This document shows positions 1 through 11,341 of a stretch of 64,000 nt of DNA, in pieces. The DNA comes from Hymenolepis diminuta (taxonomy: Eukaryota; Platyhelminthes; Cestoda; Cyclophyllidea; Hymenolepididae). The stretch spans positions 1,046,499 through 1,110,498 of the forward strand of contig CAADRB010000027.1 in the NCBI GenBank assembly GCA_900708905.1, in the 5' to 3' direction. Position 1 is the stretch's first letter. The number at the start of each line of letters is the position of its first letter. Made by a program: the position numbers and the translations under genes. Below the pieces are notes generated by a model. That model ran no database searches. It was not told where the DNA came from and saw only the letters and a program-made list of their open reading frames with translations.

Positions 1-1590
1 AATAGATTGGGTTAGGTGTTGTCGGGGTCACGTAAAGGACTTTTTCTGGGACTATCAGTACAAATTTTTTGATTTAATGATCAAATGTCTTGAAATTTGT
101 GGCGATTGACCTTCTAACGATATTAGTACATTTATGCCTGGCAGAAACTCTGTTTTAATGCAGTTTTTAAAGCAACAAGTTCATTATAAAACATTATTTA
201 AGGTAAAAAATATGCAAAAATACAAAAAAATTACTCAACTTTCATATTTACGTTAAATCAGCGCATGTTTTAATTAATACATATGTATCACGCTCAATTA
301 CTAAGGTCACGTTCTAGACAATATGTGAAAAGATCCTTTTTATTACAAATTATATGTAAAAAATTCCCACCCAGATCGGTAGAAACAAAGAAGGGAAAAA
401 AGGAGTGTATTTAAAGGGTAAATTAAGGCTTTTAAATTACTTTATTGCAATTATTGTTCTCTTGCGTGGTGTTTGCGCGCAATTTAAACCTATTGGCGGA
501 CTTCTAGGACATCATAAGACTTCAGCATTACCTTCCAGAAGATTTCTGCATAAAACAAATAGTGAAATACACTCTAATTAGGGATGGAGATAGGAATTAT
601 CAAAATTTTTCGCACAATATCTGAATTTGAAGTGAAATCACACCAGAACTGATTTTCGGACAAAGTGGTGCCCACAGGGGGTTGAGATGGACACTTCGCA
701 GTCGAAGTCTAGTAAGATTTTGGTTCATTCAAGGGTGAGGCCAAAGTCACCTCATGCACATACGGAAAAAATGAAACTATCTCGTCTGTGAACCGCTATA
801 TCTTATGAGAAAAATACTACGATATTACCAATCTGTTTCATTACGCAATGCATTCCAATATTTCCTTTAGGAAGATATGAGTATGACTATTGTAAGAAAC
901 TGCTTGAGGGGCAAGAGATTTTTTGTTTGATTGCAGTAGCTAGACTATATAAACGGATTAGTTTGACCTGGCAGTTCAAACCTCCTGAAATGGATGTAAG
1001 AGAACATAAATTCCGAATGAACGTCGATTCGGATTCATCTTTGACAGGTGGTTCAAATTTCAAGATTTTACAGGTGAATAAACTAATAGAGAAAATAAAG
1101 GACATTCTTCATCCAGACACTTTGAAATCCCATCTGCAGGACTTGGGGCAATAGAACGATTCGATATTTTTTACAAATCAGAGCTTAAGAGTTTCAAAAT
1201 GTCAATATTAACAACAACCTCATGAGAATAAAAGCTAATACCAAATATGATGATGTGTTTTGTATGACAATTCATCACTGCTCTAAATTGCATGCCTTCA
1301 CAATTTAAGCCTTTGAAAACATACTTGAACTCTAGTTGAACAAGTGCTATATTCAAACAAATACGTGATAAATAATCAATATTAGACGAAGAAAATTATG
1401 CAATCAATTTGGTTCGAAATTTCATTCAAGATTGAGACTTCCCTACCTGGATGGATGTAAAATTCAATTTTCTATTTGTTATAGCCTTAGAAGTCTCCCA
1501 AATAATCACATTTCCCCGATTTCAGTGAAATACGCCAGATTAAGCAAAACTGTCTATTTTCTCTAAATTATCTCAACAACCACCCACAAT
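1..1590. other. Region without a confident gene
   Basis: No recognisable protein family is encoded on either strand. One stretch (938-1072, plus) has a good acceptor before it and a CAG/GTGAAT donor after it, with an open frame between them; it is listed as a weak finding. The missing 3' exons of the integrin alpha gene would be expected on the minus strand here or further left, but I could not identify them. Confidence 0.5.
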
Positions 1591-1599
1591 TTCAATGCA

Positions 1600-3345
1600 C
1601 TTTAACAATTACGCAACATGGAAAATAATTAATAATAAAACTAGAAAACATGTAAATTATTACTTTGATATCTTTTTGCATAAAGATATTCCATTTTATC
1701 CAACACCTCCAGGCGAGAGTTTTCATCACAACTTTTGAATGTTGGATCCACCTAGAATCTTTTAGGGGGTTTCCTGGAACATTCGGAATGAAGGTTTTGT
1801 TGATTGCGGATTGAATTTCCGGAGTTCTATCATTTCCAGGCGGTGGGAGGCCAAACACATCCATGATAATATCCAGAGGACCAGTTTCCAATTTCGGTGA
1901 TTTTCCATCACACCGGGGATGGAGATGGCTTCGATGACACACCCAAGTTTGGTCATCAACCAATCGCTTCCTCTGGCAATTCTATTGAGGAGCGTCTGAT
2001 GGAGAGTAGACGTGGGTGATACTATGACTCTGACAAAAGTCTTGAAAGAGGGCCGAAGAGAATTGGATGCCTTTATCGGTTACGATGGTCCCTGGTAGTC
2101 CGTGAGTAGAAAATATATCCCGAAGAATACTGATCAACACTTCGGGCCACTTTGAGTGCCAATCTACCACGATAAGTTGAGAGAACTTTGACAGGTTTGC
2201 GGAACCACGGAGCTGCATTTTTTGGCCAGGAAAAGCTTAGCCACTTGCTGGCATCTAGAATATCTTTAGACAACTGCTTCGATATCCTTGTCTATTCCAT
2301 TTCGTGCGGCTAATATCCGGATGACTACTATAGAACCCTTACAATACAGCTTGCTTGAGTGCTAGAGGAATGACGACACCTTCTATAAATATTAATCGTG
2401 AATTTGCCACAGACAGATTTTCACGCCTTCTCCAAAGTTGTAGGAGATCGCCCTTATGGTTTGATTTTGGCCATAATCTGCGAACGCATTTCGTGGCCTT
2501 CTTCAACATTCAAGCTTTATCTGCAGCATTTTGTTACTAGAAGTTTGCATATACCATCAAGCAATAGACTTCGCGTATCTTCTTCCACAGTCGGAATTGC
2601 CATGACGGTTCCTTCTCAAAACATTTCTGGTTGTAGATGAGACGAGGGAGGGAAAGAGACATTCACTTGTCCAAATTTTGGTGTGTTCTGATATTCTGTA
2701 TCGAAATCACATCTAGGAAAGATGATAGACCAACCCTAGAGTTGGCTTACAGTCTAAACTGGAATACCCTTCTGGGTCCAAAGATAGAGAGAAGTGGCTC
2801 ACTCCGTTAGTAGTGAGGAATGTCGACCGTAGAGGAATTAATGAAACTCTCTAACAACAAAAAATGATGCCTAAAGACACCTTTTCAATCTGGCTGTAGT
2901 TCTTCTCAGTCGCAGTAAGAGTCGGATAAACATGAGCCACGGCTTTTTCTGAACCATCGAGGAAGATATTAGAGGTTACGGCACCATTGCCATACTTTGA
3001 AGCGTCTGCAGCTACTATGATTGGTAGATTCGGTTGTAATGAGAGAACAGCATTATCGGAAGTGGGCGTGTTTCTTAGCTTTTTGAAAGCCTTCTCGTAT
3101 TTTGGAGTCCAGCTCCATTCAGTATCTTAACTCAGCAGCTCATTTAGAGGAGCTCGAATGTTGGTAGAAATGTACTGTAGTAGCTGATGAGATCCAAGAC
3201 TGAACGTAATGTGGTAATATCTGTAGGCCGTGGCTTTTCTGGATCCGGACGACGGCCATGTTTATCAAGGATGCATCCTAGGTACTTCATAGAGGAGGAG
3301 TGTACATTTCTCAGCCCCAAGACGGAAACCATACTCATGAATACG
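1600..3345 (-). mobile_element. Decayed Ty3/Gypsy-type LTR retrotransposon (pol fragment)
   Basis: Pieces of a retrotransposon pol polyprotein can be read on the minus strand in the expected order. A reverse-transcriptase tail lies at about 3345-3144, with YLGCILDKHGRRPDPEK and SYYSTFLP. An RNase H domain lies at about 3120-2860, with AADASKYGNGAV and a later TATEKNYSQIEK. An integrase core lies at about 2270-1985, with IVVDWHSKWPEV and then GTIVTDKGIQFSS, carrying the first two acidic residues of the DDE triad. A degraded C-terminal tail reaches about 1600. The pieces are in different frames and separated by stops, so the element is inactive. I saw no long terminal repeats. It is on the same strand as the integrin gene and probably lies in a downstream intron of it. 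Confidence 0.85.
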
Positions 3346-3575
3346 CTATTTCCTTTTTCTCCAATTTATGCCCAACAAGACCCACAATTTCTGTACATTT
3401 TAATAATAACATGGAATTATAAATATTTATTTAATAGATAATTAATTAATTGATAACCGTGTAAAATTACCACCCTAATTTCCTTTCACATAAAAACATT
3501 ACTTTATAATTGTTTTATTCAAATTTATTTTAAAATTTAAAATTTTAATTGTTGCTTATAAATATAATAACCAAC

Positions 3576-6500
3576 CTGTGTCGGAGCTCCTATTTTTTTG
3601 TCCTTAGATCCATGGTAGATAATCACAGAACCTCCACCTTCATCATAAGGAGCGCCAATCGCGAAATCTGTAAGTTATTAAGAAAAACAAAGTATTTAGA
3701 AGGTAAACACAAATCAGCTAAAGTCCGGAGGTCACATTTCAACTGTCCTTTTGTTAGAACAATCTACCGCTGTCACTTTCACTCAAGACTTGCAGGTCTT
3801 GATAATATGACAAGATTTTATAATTATGAGCAAAATTTGTAAAAAGTTTCACTTTATTTAAACCACTAAAAAATATATGTGTGCGCCCTCAGTCTACAAA
3901 TAATTTTTTTCAGTTTGTTAGCTGGAAGCAAATTCCATCATTCCAAAGGAGAGGAATGTGGATAGGAAAAGGATATCAAAATTTAACGATAAACAAAATG
4001 CGTCTAGACTTTTAAAGAAGACTCTCAGCTGAAAATGATGAAACGAAAACGAACGTAGTCCTCCATTTTTGGATATTTTAAACAAGTGGTTTAAAAACTT
4101 AGCAAAAACAAAATTCACTTAATTCAACATGAGGAACTAGGTGAATTTCGACATTAGTTTGCTTTTTTTCCTAATCAACAACAAGGTCTGGAAATTAAGG
4201 AAGATCAGAAATTTTCTGAAATTCAGCTAACCTCTCGTCTTGAAATGCCCAACTTATTTGCTCTGTATTTTCACATCCAATCGGAATAAATTTTCATCTG
4301 ACCTTACCCAAAATAATATTGCTTATTTAATAGCCACATTTGTTTATTTAAGATTCTGTGGGCGTCTGTACTTTTAGAAATTTTAGCCAGTCAACTTGAT
4401 GTGTCACGACTGATCTGTTATTACAAGTTTAACATTATCAAATTTTTGTGAAGTTAAATTTATGGGGCTCTAGTTTAGTAATAATAACTCGCGGAAAACA
4501 CATTTCACAAGGAATGCCATATAATTTCTAAGGGAAGACTATGCAATGAAAATGAAATAAGAATTTGAGTGATTAAGCACAACATTTGAAAGGGTTTAGA
4601 AAGAAGCTCTATCAATCAATAAAATAGATGTTTAATTTAAGTCTTTATCCTTCCATCAGAGAGGAATTGGTGCTATTTGATGATGCTTATTAAATTCCTT
4701 TTCAACCATGTCCCGCCCCACTCCACGCGTGAAAATCCAAGGAATTAAGGTCTGGTAAGTAGTTGGGAGGCGGCCATAAGTTTGATGTAGCATGAAGATG
4801 AAAATTCTCGGCCACCCATATAATCCTGGGTTTTGGGAGCTTTATAAGATGGAGCTGAATCTTGTTGGAGGACATAGTGTCTTCTTAAATTGGCTACGCT
4901 ATCTATCCAAGGCAGATTAACAGCAATAGTTTGAAGTGCCTCCGCATAGGCATCCGCATCTGCATCTGCATTGACTCTAAGGCTCTGTAGAGAAAAATTA
5001 GAGTTATGATGTGTCCCTTTCTCACTGCAAACAACACCGAAAACCATGACTGGTTGGTGGAAACTTCGTGCGCATGCATAACATTTGGAACTTCAGTGGG
5101 GTCCGCCCACACAAACCAATCTATCATTTCTTAGATTGATTTTTTCATTCTGATCGAAATTGTTTCCGTCGGAGAAAAATCGAAGACACTCCGATTCTTC
5201 TGAGTTCTTTAATTCATTTAAGAGTCATTTTGCGCGCTTTAAATGATTCTCATGAGTTGTTTTTGTCCACATTATCTGAAGACCTCGACTAAGAACGTAG
5301 GAACGTATGCACCCGAGGCGTTGATGAATAACACTTCTTATATACTGTTGTTCCATCAGACACTTGAAGATCTTTGACAAGATGCCGCATTGACTTTCCA
5401 CGATTTTCTTCGATCATGCCACGTACTTTTCTCACAAATTCGGGTGTTCTGAGTGAGTCAGCAGAGCGATGACAATGTTCTTTTCTCTTCCTTGTGGCGA
5501 CCAATTCATTTCCATTGTTTTCATTCAGCAGCTCCTTTCTAACTTTCCAAACGAAAGATCCGGCAACTTTTAGAAATTTTACAATTTCTAAATTCCTATG
5601 TTTCACTTTTATAGGCACTATTGCAGTGTGTCTTTTCATTTCATTACTTAGAGTAGTATATGTCATGAGACCCTCTGATATAAAAATATAGGTTAATTAC
5701 TATCGAGTTAGCTTAAATTACAAAAATATAAGTGTCCTTACGAATCCCCGAACTCTAGCTGATTTTAAGTTTGCTGAAAATCTAGTCAAATGCATAGTTG
5801 TAAATCTGCAAAATCGGAGGTCGTGAGATCATTGCTCATAGGTGCACACTCATTGATTGGAATTATCGACGGCGTCACTGATTAGAAAATAAGTGGTCGA
5901 ACTACATCTTTTTCTTTTTGCTAGGACTTTTCTCGGCGCATTCAATGAGGGTTGGTTCATTTTGGATGCGTCATGTAAACTTTCAGAACCTTCGAAAATG
6001 CTTCACATTTCTCTACTTTTAAAGAACTTCACAACAATATTTCAATGATTCACTAACTAACTAACTAGGATAATAGAAAGTTAATTGACATTTGACTGAA
6101 GCGCGGGGTGAGTAAAATACCTCTGGATTATTAAAACAACGGTTAATTTGGTTAAAGTGTAAACAAAATTAGTGATTCCTTAATTTCATCTGGAGAGATT
6201 TATAATAAAACTGAATTGTTTAATTAAATTAAAGTAGACTTCTGCAAATGAATAAAAAGCTTGTTTTCTAATTTCTAAATGTAGTTTAATTATTTCCTTA
6301 GACTCGTGTTTACAAGGATCCCTTTCAGTTCACATCAGAAACGTACCCTAAAGCTAAGAGCTGATCAACTAACCAAGCTCGAAAATGTGGCTAACCTGTC
6401 CGAGCTGGAACCAGTCTTCACAATCTTCCCCGTTCAAGGTCATCGATATTAATTGCTGTTTTAAGTTGAGTATTTTTAGTTTATTTTTGAGGTCAATGTT

Positions 6501-9500
6501 GTTTTACGCACTAAATGTGTCCTTAAGAAACTCTCATAATAAATTACTACGGGTTTTTCACTAAGATACAAGCTTGCAATTCCTCCACTGAGCATTTTCT
6601 TGTATTTTTCGTCCGGAAATTAACTTATTTTTCTCTTTCCAGAATGATTAAGTGGGCCCAATCTTGTTGCTCGCATCCACCCCCCGCCCCCCTCCATTCT
6701 TCATTCTATGATGTGTGTGATGTGATATCGCGATATGATGAGTCATTCACGTGTGCGCGGGATATTAGAGAGCGAAATTGAGAACGCGCACACTTCTGTA
6801 GTGTGCTTGTCTTTTTCAGCAATGCCTTCTCACTCTCTGACTACGTCGGAATCTATGTTGCTGTGCCAACACGGTCGACTTTTTAAACCCTCCAGGAATT
6901 TGTAATTCGACGTCATTTATTGGTGTATTTCGTGCCTACCTTGCTACAAATTATTAGGTCTCTTGCACTTTGCCAAGACCGTGTAACGCCATGGGATTAT
7001 TTCTCCTTTTCAAATAAATTGATAATTAATCAAAATAGTATTTAAGAAGCGTTGATTTGTAACCAATGGCAATGGTTACAAAAGTCATCTTTTCATAAAT
7101 GGATCGTTTTGGGGAACGAATCCACTGAATTGCAAAAATTTTTCGCTATAAATTCGTGTGTGTAGAATTAAAACGCCTGGAAAAATTCGATTTAATTGAT
7201 AATATCAACATTTAAATTAATAATTATTTTTACGGTTCCACAAAATTTTGTATTTCGTTGAAATACAACAACAAAGTGAAAAAGTTTACTTGAATGGTTC
7301 CCGAAATTCTATTCGCTTTGAAAAATAATTACTAGATACCAGTGCGCAGGGTTCTAGTGCACTGTTAATGTAGCACCTCGTTGTCATTTGTACTCGATCG
7401 CAAACAGGCAGACAAACCAACAAATATGCCATTAGTTTTTAATTAATTATTCCTAATAACAAGTTGATTGAATTGACGTTTAGAAGTGACTTAGTTTCCC
7501 TATTTTGTCATGTAGTATGAAATGACTCTGCTAGAATTCTCTGCCTTTTCATCGCTGTAAGAAGAGACAAATGAATCAAAGTGACATTATCAAACTATTC
7601 AATTAAATAAAACGTTCAACAAACTCTGAACCAACCCAGAAACTTAGATCCTGTTATGATAAAGTGGTTACAAATAAAGTCAGACTCTTGACAATCCGAC
7701 TTCATTATATGCACTTCTTCGAGCTTATTGGCGCTCTTCCACAATTAAAACTGGTAAAAGATTGAGTCATAATACTAAAAATAGTAATAGAGGAATTTGA
7801 ATTGACCTCTTAGTCTTTAATATCGTCTCATGGTCAAATGGAAGACTCCAAAAGGTACTTTTCTCTTATTGATGCGTTCATTGAAGTAATCTGAAAGTAG
7901 ATTAAGATGTCGGTTTTGATGAGTTCATGAAGTCTAAATAAGACATTTTTCAAACCGGTAAAGAGTTTTCTAAAACTTACATTTTATTTTTCTTCGAGAA
8001 ATAGGCTCCCTTTGCCATTACTTATTGTAAGTAATATTATATTATAAAATAAATTACAGGTTTTTATCTATTTTACAAATGTTTTTAATCATAACTGTCA
8101 TGACCTCTCAGTTGCCCTTAATTAAAGCAACGGCTACTCACACTCAAAGAAGAGGAAAAGAGAAGACTCATAACTCAAACGACCGTTTATTATTTGACAA
8201 AATAAATTGACTTATATTGGCTTGAGTAGGTGATAAGTGATTAGCTGCTGGGTTAGACAATAATTCCAGCTACGGCTTCTCCACATGTGGTCTTACATAT
8301 CCAGGTGTGCGCGTGGAAATCCAATAGACGATAATGCAGTGCATGAGAGATGAAGCTTGCGAACTTCTCTCAAGTGTAACGAAAATATTCCATTAGGCTT
8401 CCTAATAAGCCCCAAATTATGAGATAATCTATAACCACTATAATTCGTAATTTGGTTCTTAGAAATACGAACCAAATTGAACATTGTTTATTTTGAAATA
8501 TTATAATCCATCTATCAAATCCACGAATAACGGTATAAGTTGTATGAGTTATTTTAACAAACATTTAATGAACATACCGTCAATTCCGTCATGATCAATA
8601 TCACCAAGAGTTGTGATTACACTTCCAAAACCACTTTTGAGGGAGAGAATAGGAGGAGGTTTAAGAATCTGGATGTCGGAATCGGAGAAGGCAGTTATGG
8701 AAGGCAGACGACGGTGCTGATTCCAGAAAATGTAAACACTTCCAAAAGCTGCTGAACCACTAAGAGTACTTCGACCTTCCGTATCAAGTTTTTGAAGAGC
8801 ACTTGGGTCCATCTGTTGCTCAAATGGGGCTCCAACCAAGAGATCATCCCAGCTAAGGAATAATACCCATCATTAAAGCAGGTTAACAGAATTAAACCCA
8901 CGTCAACATGGAGGTCTTAGATTAAGAAAATAAAACGTCCCAAGCCAGTGCTTAAATTGGACAGTGGGAAGGTATCCACTCTTATGAGGAAAAAACATTC
9001 TGTATTTCCTCTTGTTGGCCACCCACATCACTGAATATGAACCGGCGTGCATTGATCTCGTGACCTCTGACAGGACAGATGTGCACGTTAACCGCTGCGC
9101 TGCCCGGAATAACATAACAAATTTAATCCTATCTCATTTGTTTGAGTATCTTGTCCCAGTCAAACAGAATAACGATTGAATTTCAAACAGACGGAAATAC
9201 CACTGATATTTCCGAACTTTTCATAAGTGCAAGGCAATATATGTTATAATTTAATGGGATTAAAGTCATTACAAATGGTATATGTAAGTAGTGTGAAATT
9301 TGAGAAATTTTCTTTCCCGTTGTTCCTATTTTTGACCCCATAATACTAATGAATTAGGTGATAATTAAAAGAGATTATAATCTTTACATTGTTAATAGAA
9401 AGTATCACATTCACTTTGCATTATCAGTGTTTCATTACAATTTACAAGCCAATGAATGTAAACCGTAACTCTAGAAGTTGACAAATCTTGGCCTAGCCAA

Positions 9501-11341
9501 CTCTATGTTCTGACCATTTGGGCACCACATTCCAACATATTTCTGAAAAAGCACAGCTTAACAGTGGCAAAGTATAAAATGAACAGTTTTCCAATTTTCT
9601 TCTGAATCATATCGCGAATTTAGCTATTAAGGTTGATCAATGTAAGTCACACTTCAACAGTTACTGAAATACAAGAAAAGGTAGATTTGATATCGGGGAA
9701 AATAAAAGAAACTATTAAACAGTGCGGTTGGAAAATTCTATCGAGTAATAAAAATATTATTGAACTTATTCACAAGTTTTTTAATTTAATTGAGTATCCT
9801 CTCCACATCAATTAATCATATTTTCCAACTAGGAAGCTTTTCAAGAATAGGAGATATCAAATAATCAAAATGGTCAAAAGTACATAAGAGAAAGTAATTT
9901 CAAATTTAACAACCAAAAGTACTTGGGGAATCCAGAAAACACAAGCGGAGAATCGATCAATGCATTTTCGAGCTACACAAAGCCGAATTTAAAATGTTTA
10001 ATAAATATTGTCTTCCATTTAAATGTAACTTTCTAAAGTTTATGTCATTTTTTGCTGATATGCATCCACGATCTCACTAACACTAGTGAAAATATTAATG
10101 TAAATGAATCTCTAAATTTGATTGATGAGAAAAAAAGGAATCTTGATAATGGCAAAAAAACGCACCCGTCACCGTTCAGATCAATTAGAGCAACAGCGTG
10201 ACCAAAACGTGAACCAAAACGACTGCCTTGAAGAAGCTGAGCCTGTGGGATGATAATTTGGTTGGTATTCTTTTCAATCACATTAAGAATTACAAATCCT
10301 GAACCCTTTTCATCTTTAGTTTGGGGAACACCTGGGGCACCAAATACGGAGACGATGGGCTTATTGGTATCTGAGGCTGAGCTATACACATGATCGGAAA
10401 TGATGGAAGAAGATCCTTAAAAATATAAAGATAACTAATTTATGACAAATGCGAGATAATGATGAGAAACGTATCCACTTACCGAGAAGACTGTAGTCTC
10501 CAAGATTGGAAGAATCAGTTCTCCTAACTGGTTTGAATTCAGTCATATTGCTCACCAACCCGATTCCCCTGGCGAATTGATAGTACGGACTTCCAGAAAT
10601 AATGATATCTGTGAATGTGTTGTGAAAATAAGAAGCAGAAGCACCGTCCAAACAAAATCGAAGGTCGATCGATCGGGAGGAATCTGGGATATTGAGGCAC
10701 GTGGATGCACCCAAAAATTGAGGATCTGAGAGGGTGTTGCTGAATGCAAAACATCCACCAGTAACAAACAATTTCCCTGTCACTTCATATGCCAAACGCG
10801 GGGAGCAGGCCTTTAAGAAATACAGTTAAATCAGTGCATTTTGAAAATAAACTTGGGAAAATTAATAATCATGAATAATTTATGATATTTTAAATGTAAT
10901 ATTTAGCTTACAACAGCCAGTCTATCCTGCTGCAGTGGAAGAGTCGACAAAGAATATCCAAATAATTCATGACCAAGTTCGGTATAAGAGTAAGATGCAG
11001 CTTTATAGATATTAAACGTAATGTTACGACATTGGTTGGATTGGTATGGACACCAATAAATAGAACCAGATTTATCGTCTGAGGGTGCACCAACGATAAG
11101 ACTAATGCATTATTAAAAATAAATTATTGAATAAATACCCTCTTTCATCATTTTGTTTTCGATGTCCAGCAACAGAAAATCCGAATAGTGATTTTACTTT
11201 ACCGCTTTTAACTGAGGGATGTGTTACTTCAATGTTAAACGCAAAGGAGCTAGAAAATAGTAGGAGTGTGCCAAAATATATCGCTGAATTTAACACAATC
11301 ATGTGATGCGTTACACCGCTTATAGTAAGCGGTATTAACAT
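3576..11341 (-). CDS. Integrin alpha subunit, N-terminal beta-propeller half (partial)
   Basis: This encodes the extracellular start of an integrin alpha chain, a membrane receptor for extracellular matrix that pairs with a beta chain. Six exons can be placed, read right to left: 11139-11341, 10912-11101, 10483-10810, 10166-10415, 8578-8852 and 3576-3667, about 446 residues with consistent phases. A hydrophobic signal peptide starts at the ATG at 11341 or, more likely, at 11302 (MIVLNSAIYFG). Propeller hallmarks follow: LFGFSVAGH, GLIVGAPSDDKSGSIYWC, FGSRFGHAVALIDLNGDG, then WDDLLVGAP, and finally FAIGAPYDEGGGSVIIYHGS. Two calcium-binding loops, DLNGDGWDD and DIDHDGIDD, are each split by an intron. 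No inserted I domain is visible. The last propeller blade, thigh and calf domains, transmembrane segment and tail were not found, so the gene probably continues leftwards. Which integrin class it belongs to is uncertain. Confidence 0.88.
3668..8577. other. Large integrin intron 5
   Basis: This 4.9-kb intron separates the fifth and sixth integrin exons. The flanking phases agree: the GAT codon completing DHDGIDD is split between 8578 and 3667. It contains the mariner remnant at about 4690-5670. From 5690 to 8577 I see only A+T-rich non-coding sequence, including a short CTAA run near 6055. Confidence 0.75.
4690..5670 (-). pseudogene. Decayed mariner/Tc1-type transposase
   Basis: The minus strand holds a broken transposase of the Tc1/mariner superfamily. 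The N-terminal part at 5666-5289 carries a helix-turn-helix-like region with TPEFVRKVRGMIEENRGKSM. The catalytic part follows in shifted frames: ADPTEVPNVMHAHE near 5127-5070, then VFGVVCSEKG, PWIDSVANLRR and QQDSAPSYKAPKTQDYM at 5047-4820. The third catalytic segment, PDLNSLD, can be seen only after another frame shift near 4740. At least three frame changes make it inactive. A run of GCATCY hexamers at about 4945-4975 has inserted an Ala-Asp repeat into the protein. Terminal inverted repeats were not found. Confidence 0.85.
9000..9120 (-). repeat. tRNA-derived SINE-like repeat in integrin intron 4
   Basis: On the minus strand there is a Pol III A-box-like motif (CGGTTAACGTG, 9094-9084) followed by AGGTCACGAGATCAATGC. 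Related sequences occur in this window near 16120-16230 and 37100-37200, which suggests one short dispersed family. The B box is weak here. This was judged by eye only. Confidence 0.4.

Noticed and set aside
3549..3842. A 97-residue plus-strand open frame
   Set aside because: It overlaps antisense the integrin exon at 3576-3667, whose FG-GAP sequence is convincing on the minus strand.
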